The notes: a model not told the origin generated them from the sequence alone. 64,000 nt of DNA from Virgibacillus sp. SK37 (GCF_000725285.1 NZ_CP007161.1:372001-436000); one strand, 5' to 3'. Numbered from the stretch's first letter, positions 9,305 to 18,933 are shown. Program-made: numbers and translations.

Positions 9305-9775
9305 ATGGAGCAAGTAGCAATGAAGCATTCAAAAACAATTCAAACACGATTAGTATTGCCACCAGACACAAATCATTTAGATACTATTTTTGGTGGAAAG
9401 GTTTTAGCGTATATAGATGAAATAGCGGCATTGACGGCTATGAAACATGCGAATAGTGCGGTGGTTACCGCTTCGATTGATTCAGTGGATTTTTTATCTT
9501 CCGCAAAAGTAGGAGATTCTTTAACTTTGGAAGCATTTGTTACATATACGGGAACCAGTTCGATGGAAGTGTATGTGAAGGTAACCGCTCATGACTTAAT
9601 TAAAAATGAAGAAAAGCTAACCACCGAGTCCTTTTTGACAATGGTGGCAGTAAATGAATTTGGTAAACCACAGCCGGTTCCGAAAGTTTTCCCGGAAACG
9701 GAAGAAGAAATAAGATTGCACACAGCTGCACCTAAACGAAAAGAGAATCGAGAAAGACGTGCAGCATTAAAATAA
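9305..9775 (+). CDS. Acyl-CoA thioesterase, hotdog fold (YkhA-like)
   Basis: Hydrolyses acyl-CoA thioesters to free acid and CoA in the cytoplasm. The 156 residues form one hotdog domain. DTNHLDTIFGGKVLAYIDEIAA carries the Asn/Asp catalytic region of the YciA/BFIT-type thioesterases, and VTASIDSVDFLSSAKVGDSLTLEA is the second conserved strand pair. The C-terminus is a basic tail. Start ATG has GAGGAGG eight bases upstream. It is monocistronic, closed by a strong terminator. The leader holds a complete cobalamin riboswitch, which is unexpected for this family. Chain-length preference is unknown. Confidence 0.9.
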   Translation: MEQVAMKHSKTIQTRLVLPPDTNHLDTIFGGKVLAYIDEIAALTAMKHANSAVVTASIDSVDFLSSAKVGDSLTLEAFVTYTGTSSMEVYVKVTAHDLIKNEEKLTTESFLTMVAVNEFGKPQPVPKVFPETEEEIRLHTAAPKRKENRERRAALK

Positions 9776-9777
9776 GA

Positions 9778-9812
9778 AATGCCAGCCTAAATTGTTAGGC
9801 TGGCATTTTATC
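9778..9812. terminator. Bidirectional terminator between thioesterase and yqxD
   Basis: Perfect stem AATGCCAGCCTAA ... TTAGGCTGGCATT with T/A flanks on both sides, serving the two convergent genes. Confidence 0.88.
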
Positions 9813-10248
9813 TTTTGATGTATGTTAAGAATAGGTTTCTAAACTTACTTCTGTCTTCTTCACTCATTGCCTTTGGGCCTTTCGTACGCTTTCCACTTTT
9901 TCTTTCCATCGCACTCAGATACCTTGTTTGTAAAAGCTGATCGATGTTGTTGTTTGTATAGGCAAATCCTTTATGATGCAAAACCGTACATCCCTTTGCC
10001 AATCCAATAGAAGCGAGGCCATAATCCTGCGTAACGATAAGGTCTCCTTTGTTAGCGAGTTTCATAATACGATAGTCAGCTGCTTCCGCTCCAGTATCAA
10101 CATATACTGTTTCCACTCCAGCGGGTTGCTCTTCATTGGAGTAATGAGAAAAACTGGTTACAAGAGTAACAGGAATAGCTGCTTTTGTTGCTTCTTCAAT
10201 AATTATTTTTTTGACTGGGCAAGCATCTGCATCCACAAATATTTTCAT
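9808..10248 (-). CDS. yqxD: YaiI/YqxD family protein (UPF0178, DUF188)
   Basis: Small cytoplasmic protein of 146 residues with a PIN-like/NYN fold. It shows the signature [13 protein letters not shown] at the N-terminus and [12 protein letters not shown] in the middle, whose Asp residues match PIN nuclease metal sites. The C-terminal [14 protein letters not shown] region is also conserved. AAGGAG lies nine bases before the ATG. In B. subtilis yqxD sits beside dnaG; here it is isolated between a thioesterase and a P450. Biochemical activity of the family is not established; nuclease activity is only inferred from the fold. Confidence 0.92.
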   Translation of the reverse strand: MKIFVDADACPVKKIIIEEATKAAIPVTLVTSFSHYSNEEQPAGVETVYVDTGAEAADYRIMKLANKGDLIVTQDYGLASIGLAKGCTVLHHKGFAYTNNNIDQLLQTRYLSAMERKSGKRTKGPKAMSEEDRSKFRNLFLTYIKR

Positions 10249-10462
10249 CGGAAAATCTCCTTAGCAATTGGCTTAATTGATTGTGATAATAAGGTGGAAG
10301 TGTTTTTTTGTCAAGGAAGATATATAAAATCAACGAATTAGACATCGCTTTTAGGGGTCTTTTCTTTTCATTGTGAGCGAATATGTTTAAAACAAATGGA
10401 AAAGGTTAGAAGTATATATAGAGCTTAAAATAAGATGAATGTATGGTGAAAGGTGTGAAACA

Positions 10463-11719
10463 ATGGTGGAACAAAAAGAAATTCCTAAAGAATCAGGTAT
10501 CGAGCATAGTATAGGTTTGTTGCGAGAAGGGTATATGTACATCCCAAACAGACGGCATAGCTTCCAAAGTGATTTATTTGAGACTCGCTTGCTTGGACAA
10601 AAAGCTATTTGTATGGGGGGCAAGGAGGCTGCTGAAATTTTTTATGATAATACTAAATTTAAAAGAAGTGGTGCAGCCCCCAAGCGCGTACAAAAGACAT
10701 TATTTGGTGAGAATGGGGTCCAAACATTGGATGGGGAGGAACATAAGCATCGGAAGCAAATGTTTATGTCGCTCATGTCCTCGGAACGCTTGGAACATCT
10801 AAATAATATTACGTATAAACATCTGGATACGGTGGCAACGGATTGGGAAAAGAAGGAACAGATAATCCTTTATGAAGAGGCAAAAAGGTTAATGACCCGT
10901 GTTGCTTGTGAATGGGCAGGTGTTCCACTTTGGGCGAACGAAGTAGACAAACGAGCAGATGATTTAAGTACAATTATTGAATCCTCTGTTTCTATGGGGA
11001 TTAACTACCGAAAAGGGAAGCAGGCTCGTAACCGGTCAGAAAATTGGATGAAGGATTTAATTGCTCAAGTAAGAAACGAAGAACGAATGCCGGAGGAAGG
11101 TACAGCGTTATACACCATCGCATGGCATAGAGATTTACAGGGTGATTTATTAGAGCCGGATGTAGCAGCTGTTGAATTACTAAATATATTAAGGCCAATT
11201 GTCGCAATTGCTATTTATATTAGCTTCACAACCCTGGCAGTTCAGCAATTCCCTAAACAAAAAAATAAACTAAGAGAAAATGGAAGCGACTACTATCAAA
11301 TGTTCGTGCAGGAAGTAAGACGTTACTATCCATTTTTCCCATTTGCCGGAGCTCGTGTGAAGGAGAATTTTACATGGGAAGGATATTCATTTAAAAAAGG
11401 AACATTAACACTGCTGGATTTATATGGCACCAATCATGATCATAGATTATGGGATAATCCAGATAGATTTGATCCCGAACGCTTCAAAAATTGGGAAGGA
11501 AGCCCATTTGATTTTATTCCACAAGGTGGAGGAGATCACTATCTGGGACATCGTTGTGCGGGGGAATGGGTTACCGTTCGAGTAATGAAAGTAGTGCTCG
11601 ATTATTTTGTTAACAGGATGGATTATCAGGTTCCGACACAAGATTTAAGTTTTAGCATGGTATCTATGCCAAGCATTCCTAAAAGTGGAATAAAGCTGAC
11701 TCATATGAAGAAGGTATAA
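10463..11719 (+). CDS. Cytochrome P450 CYP152, fatty-acid peroxygenase (YbdT-like)
   Basis: Uses hydrogen peroxide directly to hydroxylate long-chain fatty acids, mainly at the alpha/beta carbon. The 418 residues match B. subtilis CYP152A1 length. [12 protein letters not shown] near residue 244 replaces the usual P450 I-helix acid/alcohol pair with the Arg-Pro that binds the substrate carboxylate, the hallmark of CYP152. The haem-binding loop HRCAGEWVT has the ligand Cys near residue 365. ATG 10463 is chosen because AAAGGTG precedes it; an in-frame ATG at 10439 has no site. No reductase or ferredoxin gene is nearby, as expected for a peroxygenase. A terminator follows. Confidence 0.93.
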   Translation: MVEQKEIPKESGIEHSIGLLREGYMYIPNRRHSFQSDLFETRLLGQKAICMGGKEAAEIFYDNTKFKRSGAAPKRVQKTLFGENGVQTLDGEEHKHRKQMFMSLMSSERLEHLNNITYKHLDTVATDWEKKEQIILYEEAKRLMTRVACEWAGVPLWANEVDKRADDLSTIIESSVSMGINYRKGKQARNRSENWMKDLIAQVRNEERMPEEGTALYTIAWHRDLQGDLLEPDVAAVELLNILRPIVAIAIYISFTTLAVQQFPKQKNKLRENGSDYYQMFVQEVRRYYPFFPFAGARVKENFTWEGYSFKKGTLTLLDLYGTNHDHRLWDNPDRFDPERFKNWEGSPFDFIPQGGGDHYLGHRCAGEWVTVRVMKVVLDYFVNRMDYQVPTQDLSFSMVSMPSIPKSGIKLTHMKKV

Positions 11720-11743
11720 GTTAATAGAAGAGAAGAAAATTTT

Positions 11744-11778
11744 TAACCAGGCTATCTATTCGGTGGCCTGGTTTTTGT
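11744..11778 (+). terminator. Intrinsic terminator of the P450 gene
   Basis: AACCAGGC ... GCCTGGTT followed by T5. Confidence 0.8.
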
Positions 11779-11794
11779 AGAAGTGCCATGAGGA

Positions 11795-12002
11795 GATGAC
11801 GGACATTGGGAGCGTGAAATCGGGCGTGAATGTCTATCATAAGGTTGATGACGGACATTGGGAGCGGAGAATCGTGTGTGAATGTCTATCATAAGGTTGA
11901 TGACAGACATTGGGAGCGGAGAATCGTGTGTGAATGTCTATCATAAGGTTGATGACAGACATTGAGAGTGGGAATCCGTGTGTGAATGTCCATCATAGAG
12001 TA
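11795..12002. repeat. Tandem repeat, four units of 52 bp, each a potential hairpin
   Basis: Units start at 11795, 11847, 11899 and 11951. Each begins GATGACGGACATT (or GACAGACATT) and ends AATGTCTATCAT plus AAGGTT. Within a unit ATGA-N2-GACATT pairs with AATGTC-N2-TCAT around a GC-richer centre. Units 2 and 3 are nearly identical; unit 4 is most diverged. The remaining bases to 12126 hold only a short dyad (GGACCTAAC/GTTAAGTTCC) and the methyltransferase promoter region. No spacers and no cas genes, so not CRISPR. Confidence 0.88.
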
Positions 12003-12126
12003 AATGGGACCTAACTGAAAAAGGTTAAGTTCCAAGCAACATGAATAGCTTGTATTAACTCAGTGTTTATCTTTTCCTTTTTCTTTTCTCATGCGATAAT
12101 GGAAAAAAACCAGATAGGATGAAAAT

Positions 12127-13323
12127 ATGAATTCTGTAGTCGAATTAAAAGTAAAAGCAAATGCTATAAGAAGCTTTCAAAATGGTTATCCATTGATTAC
12201 GAAAGAGGCAATAAGCAATTTTGGAATGCTTAAAGAAGAAGGCAGTATCGTTCACCTCACCGATGACTCGAATCAATTTATTGCCAAGGGTTATTATGGT
12301 AAGCAAAATAAAGGGATTGGCTGGGTGCTCACCCGCAATAAAAATACTAAAATTGATTATTCTTTTTTTAAGAACAAAATTCTAATTGCCATAAACAAGC
12401 GACAATCATATTATAAGGATCCGGATACCAATGCGTTTCGCCTTTTTAATGGGGAAGGTGATGGCATAGGCGGATTTACGATTGATTATTATGATAGTCA
12501 TTACGTTATCAATTGGTATAGCGAAGGGATCTACACATTTAAGGAAGAGGTTCTTCGTGTGTTGGATGAACTAGGAGATTATAAGGCAATTTATGAAAAG
12601 AAACGTTTTGACACAAAAGGCCAGTATTTGGATGACGATGATTTTGTGAAAGGGGAACGGGGAGAGTTTCCAATTATTGTGATGGAGAACGGCATTCGTT
12701 ATGCAGCCTATCTAAACGATGGTGCCATGACTGGTATCTTCCTGGATCAGCATGATGTACGAAAAGCGATACGCGATCGCTATGCAAAAGGAAAACATGT
12801 ATTGAATACCTTTTCTTATACAGGTGCTTTCTCCGTGGCTGCGGCTTTAGGGGGAGCGGAAAAGACGACAAGCGTGGATTTGGCTAAGAGAAGTAAAAGT
12901 AAAACAATAGAGCAATTTAGTGTGAATGGCATTGATTATGAGACCCAGAACATTCGTGTGATGGATGTATTTGATTATTTTAAATATGCTAAGCGCAAAA
13001 GTTTGAAATTTGATCTGGTTATTCTAGATCCACCAAGCTTTGCACGCTCAAAAAAGTATACATTCAGTACAGCGAAGGACTATCCGGCACTTTTAAAAGA
13101 TACAATTGAAATTACGGATAAGAATGGTGTAATTGTTGCATCTACTAACAACGCTACATTTGGAATGAAAAAGTTTAAAGGTTTTGTGGAAAGGGCATTT
13201 AAAGAAATGAAAGTTGGTTATACAATTTTGGAGGAATTTCGCCTACCAGGAGATTTTATGGTCCACAAAGATTTTCCACAAGGGAATTATCTAAAAGTGC
13301 TGGTTATACAGAAAAAGAATTAA
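12127..13323 (+). CDS. Class I rRNA (cytosine-C5) methyltransferase, RlmI family
   Basis: SAM-dependent methylation of 23S rRNA (E. coli RlmI modifies C1962). The 398 residues give the usual three parts: an N-terminal PUA domain (about 5-80), a linking EEHxx-type domain (about 90-190), and a Rossmann methyltransferase. SAM motif I is NTFSYTGAFSVAAAL near 235 and motif IV is LDPPSFARS near 305. The N-terminus LKVKANAIRSFQNGYPLI is typical. No ribosome-binding site better than a purine tract (GATGAAA) is seen. The nearest named B. subtilis relative is YwbD. Monocistronic. The modified base in this organism is inferred, not shown. Confidence 0.88.
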   Translation: MNSVVELKVKANAIRSFQNGYPLITKEAISNFGMLKEEGSIVHLTDDSNQFIAKGYYGKQNKGIGWVLTRNKNTKIDYSFFKNKILIAINKRQSYYKDPDTNAFRLFNGEGDGIGGFTIDYYDSHYVINWYSEGIYTFKEEVLRVLDELGDYKAIYEKKRFDTKGQYLDDDDFVKGERGEFPIIVMENGIRYAAYLNDGAMTGIFLDQHDVRKAIRDRYAKGKHVLNTFSYTGAFSVAAALGGAEKTTSVDLAKRSKSKTIEQFSVNGIDYETQNIRVMDVFDYFKYAKRKSLKFDLVILDPPSFARSKKYTFSTAKDYPALLKDTIEITDKNGVIVASTNNATFGMKKFKGFVERAFKEMKVGYTILEEFRLPGDFMVHKDFPQGNYLKVLVIQKKN

Positions 13324-13350
13324 ATGTATATAAGCAGATAATTAAAAGTA

Positions 13351-13397
13351 AAGAAGAGTGCGATCAATGGTTTTTGTTGAGCGTACTCTTTTCTTTT
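13351..13397 (+). terminator. Intrinsic terminator of the methyltransferase gene
   Basis: AAGAGTGCGATCAA ... TTGAGCGTACTCTT (two mismatches) followed by a T-rich tract. Confidence 0.75.
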
Positions 13398-13570
13398 ACG
13401 AAATAACAAAATAATTTATTTCTTCACCAAGAACCAGGCTATTTAATTAATAGAGCACCTTGCAGAAAATGCGGAAGTGGTAGTACAAGTCACTATTGTT
13501 ATAAATGGAACGTTTTTAGCTCATTTTATGTAAAATAAGTATTTTTTCACAAAGATTATTAAATCACTAT

Positions 13571-13604
13571 TGTATAATTATTCTTTTTATTGCATAATAA
13601 TTCA
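13571..13604 (+). promoter_or_regulatory. Double ARG box (ArgR/AhrC operator) of argF
   Basis: TGCATAATAATTCA (13591-13604) matches the ARG box TGNATWWWWATNCA at every position. TGTATAATTATTCT (13571-13584) matches with one change. They are 20 bp apart, about two helical turns, which suits an ArgR hexamer. They lie 30-60 bases before argF, so arginine-dependent repression is the likely role. Confidence 0.85.
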
Positions 13605-13634
13605 TATACTAAATGGAATGAGGGTGGATGAATT

Positions 13635-14606
13635 ATGGGTATTGAATTAGCAGAAATCACTAATAAACAAGTGAATTTACATGGACGTGACTTCTTATCT
13701 TTAGTTGATTACACACCAGAGGAAATAGATTACTTACTTGATTTGGCGGAATATCTAAAAGAGCAGAAAAAGAAAGGAGAAGTTGTAGAGCCCTTAAAAG
13801 GCAAGACGCTTGGGATGATATTTGAGAAGTCTTCCACAAGAACCCGTGTATCTTTTGAAGCTGGTGTTTATCAATTAGGAGGGACAGGGATATTCCTGAA
13901 TTCAGGAGACCTGCAACTTGGTAGAGGAGAATCTATTTCAGATACAGCAAAGGTTCTGTCAGGGTATTTGGATGGAATAATGATTCGTACCTTTTCCCAG
14001 GAAGGAATTGAAGAGTTGGCTCATCATTCTACTATTCCTGTTATTAATGGACTGACGGATCTTTATCATCCTTGTCAGGTGTTAGCAGATCTTCTTACAA
14101 TTAAAGAAATAAAGGGGAAGCTAGAAGGGGTGAAAATGTGTTATATAGGAGATGGAAATAACATGGCCCATTCCTTAATGATTGGTGGAGCGCTGATGGG
14201 AATGGAAATCTCTATAGCTGCTCCCGAAGAGTACCAACCAAATGAAACAATCACCAAGAAGGTAGAGAAGCTTGCTGAAAAACATGGTGGCAGTATCAAT
14301 ATTACGGACAATGTAAAAATAGCTGCAGATGGAGCAGATATTATTTATACAGATGTTTGGGCAAGCATGGGGCAAGAGATGGAACAGGAAAAACGGCTTA
14401 AGGCGTTCAAAAACTACCAGGTGAATAACACATTACTATCTAACGCCAATTCGGATGTTATATTCATGCATTGTTTGCCGGCTCATCGTGGAGAGGAGGT
14501 GTCTGCAGAAGTTATTGATGGCGATCATTCCGTTGTATTTCATCAAGCTGAGAATCGGTTGCATGCACAAAAAGCATTAATGACTGCTTTAATGGGGGAT
14601 AAATAA
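13635..14606 (+). CDS. argF: Ornithine carbamoyltransferase
   Basis: Joins carbamoyl phosphate and ornithine to give citrulline in arginine synthesis. The 323 residues carry the carbamoyl-phosphate motif SSTRTRVSFE near 70, the HPCQVLADL motif near 147 and the ornithine-binding HCLPAHRGEEV near 286, with the Cys that closes the active site. GAGGGTGG precedes the ATG. It stands alone, away from other arg genes. A catabolic (ArcB) role is conceivable, but no arcA or arcC is nearby and two ARG boxes lie in the promoter region, which favours the anabolic enzyme. Confidence 0.96.
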   Translation: MGIELAEITNKQVNLHGRDFLSLVDYTPEEIDYLLDLAEYLKEQKKKGEVVEPLKGKTLGMIFEKSSTRTRVSFEAGVYQLGGTGIFLNSGDLQLGRGESISDTAKVLSGYLDGIMIRTFSQEGIEELAHHSTIPVINGLTDLYHPCQVLADLLTIKEIKGKLEGVKMCYIGDGNNMAHSLMIGGALMGMEISIAAPEEYQPNETITKKVEKLAEKHGGSINITDNVKIAADGADIIYTDVWASMGQEMEQEKRLKAFKNYQVNNTLLSNANSDVIFMHCLPAHRGEEVSAEVIDGDHSVVFHQAENRLHAQKALMTALMGDK

Positions 14607-14682
14607 ACAAAAGCGCAAGCGCCCGTTTAGCAATGTACAAACTGCGTTTCACCATGCGACCAAAACTTCATACTCTATCTTT

Positions 14683-14731
14683 TAAAAAAATCCATGAGCT
14701 ACGTTTCAACCGTAGCTCATGGATTTTTTAA
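14683..14731. terminator. Strong bidirectional terminator between argF and thrB
   Basis: Perfect stem AAATCCATGAGCTACG ... CGTAGCTCATGGATTT with A6 before and T6 after. The preceding AAAGCGCAAGCGCCC at about 14610 resembles the edge of a common Bacillaceae repeat. Confidence 0.93.
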
Positions 14732-15618
14732 AGGATTTGCAGACCAGCTCTATCTATTTTTACCATACGAACTTGATGTTCTGGAAGAAGGGGTCCCATT
14801 TTTTCAGCAAGTTGAGTTCCTCTTCCTTTAGCCGTAAATGAAATCATTGTAGGACCTGCTCCACTGATGACCGTTCCAAAAGCACCATGCTCTTTAGCTA
14901 GTAGCTTTATTTGCTGGTAATTCGGGATAAGTTCTGCACGGAATGGTTCATGGAAACCGTCCCTCTCCATTATTTTACCAGCCTGTTCATAGTCTCCAGT
15001 TATCAAAGCTGCTACCATTACATTACTAATACTACTGGCAGTAGTAGCTTGGTTTTTGGAAAATTGTTCAGGTATCACTCTTCTAGCTGCCTCTGTCTTA
15101 AGCTCTACTTGTGGAATATATACAACGGTATCCAAATCGATATTGGATAAATGGACATATTCAAGATCATCCTCTGTTAATTTTGCAGTGATTACTAAGC
15201 CTCCAAGTAAAGCTGCTGCTATATTATCGGGATGGCCTTCGATTTCTGTGCCGACCTGCAATTTTTCTTCTTTGGGCAAGGATAGTTTGCATAGCTGATT
15301 CGCAAGCTCTATTCCTGCCACAACAGCAGAAGCACTGCTTCCAAGTCCCCTGGCTAAGGGAATATCACTGGAGATGGTCACTTTAGCTGGGGGAAGATAT
15401 TGCTGATAACGCTCTGCAGTTCTTTGAGCTATTTGGTAAATAAAATGTTCTTCATATGTTGTGCAGTCAGGTAATAGCTCGGTTGTATGCACAAACTCCC
15501 ATTTCTCGGCCTGTTCTACATTTAAATGAAGATAAAGCTGTACTGCCAGGCCTGCGGAATCAAAGGCAGGGCCTAGGTTGGCAGTACTTGCTGGAACGGA
15601 AAGTTTAAAATCCATCAT
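14728..15618 (-). CDS. thrB: Homoserine kinase
   Basis: Phosphorylates homoserine with ATP, the fourth step from aspartate to threonine. The 296 residues form a GHMP-fold kinase: the N-terminal [17 protein letters not shown] substrate strand, the ATP loop [17 protein letters not shown] near 90, and the C-terminal [17 protein letters not shown] motif. Its ATG overlaps the thrC stop by four bases (ATGA), so it is translationally coupled as last gene of hom-thrC-thrB. The stop lies in the terminator shared with argF. Confidence 0.96.
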   Translation of the reverse strand: MMDFKLSVPASTANLGPAFDSAGLAVQLYLHLNVEQAEKWEFVHTTELLPDCTTYEEHFIYQIAQRTAERYQQYLPPAKVTISSDIPLARGLGSSASAVVAGIELANQLCKLSLPKEEKLQVGTEIEGHPDNIAAALLGGLVITAKLTEDDLEYVHLSNIDLDTVVYIPQVELKTEAARRVIPEQFSKNQATTASSISNVMVAALITGDYEQAGKIMERDGFHEPFRAELIPNYQQIKLLAKEHGAFGTVISGAGPTMISFTAKGRGTQLAEKMGPLLPEHQVRMVKIDRAGLQIL

Positions 15619-16676
15619 GCCTTCACCAATTTATTTATATAATCTGTTACAGTAGCTTCGTCATTAGGCAGGGATACAGTTTCTACTTCCAACTGATCAA
15701 TAGCCGTTTGTGGATCCTTTAACCCGTTCCCAGTCAGTACAGCCACTACTTTACTTCCTTTTTGGATGGCTCCAAGCTTACATTGCTGAATAACTCCAGC
15801 TATGGAGGCACATGATCCGGGCTCTGCAAAAACACCTTCTACTTGAGGTAAAAGTTTAAATGCCTTACTAATCTCTTCATCTGAAACAGAATGAATGGCT
15901 CCACGTGATTCATCCCTTGCTCCTACAGCAAGATCCCAGCTTGCAGGATTACCAATACGAATAGCTGTTGCTATGGTCTCTGGGTTGTCAATCACTTTAT
16001 TATTGACAATCGCAGCAGCACCTTCTGCTTCAAATCCGAACATTTTAGGGAGCCCTGTTTGTTTAGATTCATTATACTCTTTAAATCCTTTCCAATATGC
16101 GCTAATATTACCTGCATTACCAACAGGGATTGCGAGTATATCTGGGGCAGCACCAAGCTCATCACATATCTCAAAAGCTGCCGTTTTTTGCCCTTCCAAC
16201 CGGTATGGATTGACAGAATTAACAAGCGTAACCGGTGATGTCTCACTAAGTTTTCGAACCATCTTCAATGCGTCGTCAAAGTTCCCATCTATTTCAACAA
16301 TTTCTGCACCGTACATAATAGCCTGTGCAAGCTTTCCAAGGGCTACTTTGCCCTTAGGAATAACTATGATCGCTTTTAACCCTGCTCTAGCGGCATAAGC
16401 AGCTGCTGAAGCAGATGTGTTACCTGTGGAAGCACAAATAATAGAGGTGCTACCTTCTTCAACAGCTTTAGCTACAGCCATTACCATTCCCCGATCCTTG
16501 AATGAGCCTGTTGGGTTAATCCCTTCTACCTTGCCATATAAATCAATACCTAATTGACTTGAGAGGGCAGGAAAGTGGATTAATGGTGTATTACCTTCAT
16601 GTAATGTGAGTGATGGCGTATGTTCTGTTACTGGTAAAAATGATTTATAATGACTGATCAGGCCCTGCCATTTCAT
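15615..16676 (-). CDS. thrC: Threonine synthase
   Basis: PLP enzyme converting phosphohomoserine to threonine. The 353 residues contain [16 protein letters not shown] at the N-terminus and the PLP-lysine motif [11 protein letters not shown] near 60. The phosphate-binding [16 protein letters not shown] and late VLTGNGLKD segments also match. The start is taken at ATG 16676, nine bases after AAGGAG; an ATG at 16685 touches that site and is unlikely. It overlaps the 3' end of hom by about 32 bases and thrB by four, indicating one tightly coupled transcript. Confidence 0.96.
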   Translation of the reverse strand: MKWQGLISHYKSFLPVTEHTPSLTLHEGNTPLIHFPALSSQLGIDLYGKVEGINPTGSFKDRGMVMAVAKAVEEGSTSIICASTGNTSASAAAYAARAGLKAIIVIPKGKVALGKLAQAIMYGAEIVEIDGNFDDALKMVRKLSETSPVTLVNSVNPYRLEGQKTAAFEICDELGAAPDILAIPVGNAGNISAYWKGFKEYNESKQTGLPKMFGFEAEGAAAIVNNKVIDNPETIATAIRIGNPASWDLAVGARDESRGAIHSVSDEEISKAFKLLPQVEGVFAEPGSCASIAGVIQQCKLGAIQKGSKVVAVLTGNGLKDPQTAIDQLEVETVSLPNDEATVTDYINKLVKA

Positions 16677-17973
16677 TTTCAGCATCTCCTTCCACCTTAT
16701 AATAGCTTTTTACTTCAATGACTGCATCCAGATGTTTAAGCCTCTCCAAAGCCATAGTGAAATTGCTTAAAGAAGTCTGATGTGTAACCAAAATTATCTC
16801 TGCTTGTTGATGCTTTTGAACAGGAGTTTGAAGGATTCGCTTAAAACTAATGTTTAGTTCATTAAACAGGGAAGAAATTTTGGAAAAGGTCCCCACTTCA
16901 TCCTTTACCTGTAATCTTAAATAATATTGACCAAACCGCTGTTCAGGTGCTTTTAATTGTTTCTTAAACCGTGGTGCTACGGATTGTCTTCCATTTACAC
17001 CTAACCTAATATTTTTAATAACAGCTACAATATCAGATACTACGGCTGTGGCTGTAGGCAAACTACCGGCACCAGGACCGTAGAACATCGTTTCCCCCAC
17101 AGCCTCCCCATAAACATAGACGGCATTGTATTCATTTTTAACATCTGCCAGCGGGTGGCTTTTAGCTAGAAATGTCGGTTGCACATTGACTTCTACTTTT
17201 TGATCCTTGCAGTTGGCAAAACCAATAAGTTTCATTGTATAGCCCAGTTTATCGCCATACTTTAAATCTTCCAAATCTAAATCTTTAATTCCCGTAACTT
17301 CTACTTCCTCCAGGGCAATATCTGTAGAGAATGCAAGTCTCCCCAGGATGGCCATTTTACGTGCAGCATCTAATCCTTCCACGTCTGCTGTTGGATCTGC
17401 TTCAGCAAAACCCAGATCTTGCGCTTGTTTTAGTGCATCCTCATAAGAAACACCTTCATTATTCATCTTTGTAAGGATGTAGTTTGTCGTCCCATTAACA
17501 ATGCCCATAACCTGCTGAATCCGATCAGAAGACAAGCCTTCAGCAATACCTCTTAAAATAGGAATTCCTCCGGCGACGCTGGCTTCGTAATAGAAATCAC
17601 ATTGGTTTTTTGTTGCTGCTTCCTGGAGCTCTGGCCCTTGTAATGCTACTAAATCTTTATTTGCTGTTACCACATGTTTTTTTGCTGAAAATGCTTTTAA
17701 AATATGTTGGTATGATTCCTTAATTCCTCCCATAACCTCTACTATGATATCAATTTCCGGATCGTTTAAAATATCTTCTGGATTAGTGGTAAGAAACGTT
17801 CGATCTATTTGCACATCTCGCGCTTTTTCTGTATCACGTACTAATACACTTTTCACATTCACGCCACAGCCGAGTTGGTGTGCAAGCTCTTTCTGGTGGT
17901 TTTCAATAAGCTTGATTACACCCGAACCGACTACTCCTAAACCTAATAGACCAACTGAAACATTGCTTCCCAC
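16645..17973 (-). CDS. hom: Homoserine dehydrogenase with C-terminal ACT domain
   Basis: NAD(P)H-dependent reduction of aspartate semialdehyde to homoserine, the branch point to threonine and methionine. The 442 residues hold the Rossmann motif [12 protein letters not shown] at the start, the active-site region VNGTTNYIL and [16 protein letters not shown] near 170-215, and an ACT regulatory domain from about 360 ([18 protein letters not shown]). The ACT domain usually confers threonine feedback. The start codon is GTG with AGGTGA upstream. First gene of hom-thrC-thrB. No T-box or riboswitch is visible in the short leader. Confidence 0.95.
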   Translation of the reverse strand: MGSNVSVGLLGLGVVGSGVIKLIENHQKELAHQLGCGVNVKSVLVRDTEKARDVQIDRTFLTTNPEDILNDPEIDIIVEVMGGIKESYQHILKAFSAKKHVVTANKDLVALQGPELQEAATKNQCDFYYEASVAGGIPILRGIAEGLSSDRIQQVMGIVNGTTNYILTKMNNEGVSYEDALKQAQDLGFAEADPTADVEGLDAARKMAILGRLAFSTDIALEEVEVTGIKDLDLEDLKYGDKLGYTMKLIGFANCKDQKVEVNVQPTFLAKSHPLADVKNEYNAVYVYGEAVGETMFYGPGAGSLPTATAVVSDIVAVIKNIRLGVNGRQSVAPRFKKQLKAPEQRFGQYYLRLQVKDEVGTFSKISSLFNELNISFKRILQTPVQKHQQAEIILVTHQTSLSNFTMALERLKHLDAVIEVKSYYKVEGDAENEMAGPDQSL

Positions 17974-18058
17974 AAAATCACCTCATAGTTTTTTCATTTA
18001 ATAGATATTTAAACATGAAAGGAAACGCATGGCAATAGAGAATTTTTAGAATTATTAG

Positions 18059-18072
18059 TTAAGCGCTTTCAT
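18059..18072 (-). promoter_or_regulatory. Possible cre (CcpA) site upstream of hom
   Basis: On the minus strand ATGAAAGCGCTTAA fits the first two thirds of the cre consensus TGWAANCGNTNWCA but misses the last two bases. Location about 90 bases before hom would allow catabolite control. Weak. Confidence 0.25.
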
Positions 18073-18142
18073 TCGGGTAACAAAAACGAAGCAATTGTAA
18101 TAAGTTAAAGAAAAGGAAGATAATCGCTGGGGGTTAATAATA

Positions 18143-18292
18143 ATGAACTATTCGGGAGTAGGGCTTATTTTTATATCTTGTCTGTCTGTAGGGTCTGGTG
18201 TTGGGCTTCTTTTTGGAGAACTGGAAGTGGGAGGAGCAATCGGATTAGGTGCTGGAATTGTATTAACAGCCATATTTCGTAAAAACAAATAG
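18143..18292 (+). CDS. Small glycine-rich membrane protein, 49 residues
   Basis: Two short hydrophobic segments (GLIFISCLSVGSGVGLLFG and GAIGLGAGIVLTAIF) joined by an ELEVGG turn, then a basic FRKNK tail. It is most simply a two-pass membrane hairpin with a glycine-zipper character and positive-inside C-terminus. A GGGGG tract lies about nine bases before the ATG. The frame ends at TAG just before a hairpin. It is flanked by hom (divergent) and a hypothetical gene. I do not recognise a named family; small proteins of this type are common and poorly described in Bacillaceae. Confidence 0.6.
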   Translation: MNYSGVGLIFISCLSVGSGVGLLFGELEVGGAIGLGAGIVLTAIFRKNK

Positions 18293-18302
18293 TATAAAAA
18301 TG

Positions 18303-18333
18303 ATACAAGGTGATGGCGAGACACCTTGTTTAC
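18303..18333 (+). terminator. Weak hairpin after the 49-residue membrane protein
   Basis: ACAAGGTG ... CACCTTGT with only a short T-run. The following 200 bases to 18542 show nothing assignable except the next gene's RBS. Confidence 0.45.
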
Positions 18334-18542
18334 TGAATTACAAAACTATAAATTAATTTAGGGAACGGACAAGATGGTTTGTTGATTAATTAGAGAATGA
18401 ATAGGGGAAATTCAAGTACCTTATTACAAGGGAGTTTTTGGGAAAGTATTGTATTTTCCTGTGCTTAAATTGTAGAATGTGTGATGAAGGTTATAAGAAG
18501 GTCCCCATTTAATAATATAAATTAAAAAAGAAGGAAGTTTTT

Positions 18543-18908
18543 ATGAGTAATAAGAAAAATGAACAAAGGGTACGCAGATTTGCTGCTGAATTAATCCAGG
18601 AGAAAGGGTATGTCAGCCCGGTTGATCTATTTGTGAAAATGGAAACCTTAACACCAAAACAAGTAGAAGAATGGCGCTTTAAACGTATTCCTTACCTGGA
18701 ACGAGTGACAAATGGAAATCTATCTAAATTAAATTTTATACTGAAATCATTAAGAGCATTTGCAAAGGAACAGAATTTAAAACCGTCTATCACAGTATAC
18801 AAATCTTGGGGTAAAGGTCCGAAAAAGCAATTACGGTTTTCTAAATCGGGTGCACCGCATATGGAAGAATTGTATTCTACTCATGTGAAAAAGATGATTG
18901 CAAAATAG
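18543..18908 (+). CDS. Conserved-type hypothetical protein, 121 residues, basic
   Basis: A lysine- and arginine-rich soluble protein with no membrane segment. The first half is helical (RRFAAELIQEKGYVSPVDLFVKM, then PKQVEEWRFKRIPYLERV) and looks like a small nucleic-acid or protein-binding helical domain. The second half has SWGKGPKKQLRFSKSGAPHMEELYSTH. AGAAGGAAG lies before the ATG. It is a single gene between terminators. I cannot name a family: the pattern 'EEWRFKRIPYLERVTNGNLSK' in part recalls small Bacillaceae proteins of unknown function. Confidence 0.75.
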   Translation: MSNKKNEQRVRRFAAELIQEKGYVSPVDLFVKMETLTPKQVEEWRFKRIPYLERVTNGNLSKLNFILKSLRAFAKEQNLKPSITVYKSWGKGPKKQLRFSKSGAPHMEELYSTHVKKMIAK

Positions 18909-18933
18909 GACAGGTCTATTTGTGAACTATTTC

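Noticed and set aside
11795-12002. CRISPR array
   Set aside because: Units are contiguous 52-mers without unique spacers, and there are no cas genes.
15895-16398. 167-codon frame antisense to thrC
   Set aside because: Shadow of the threonine synthase gene; no site and no motif.
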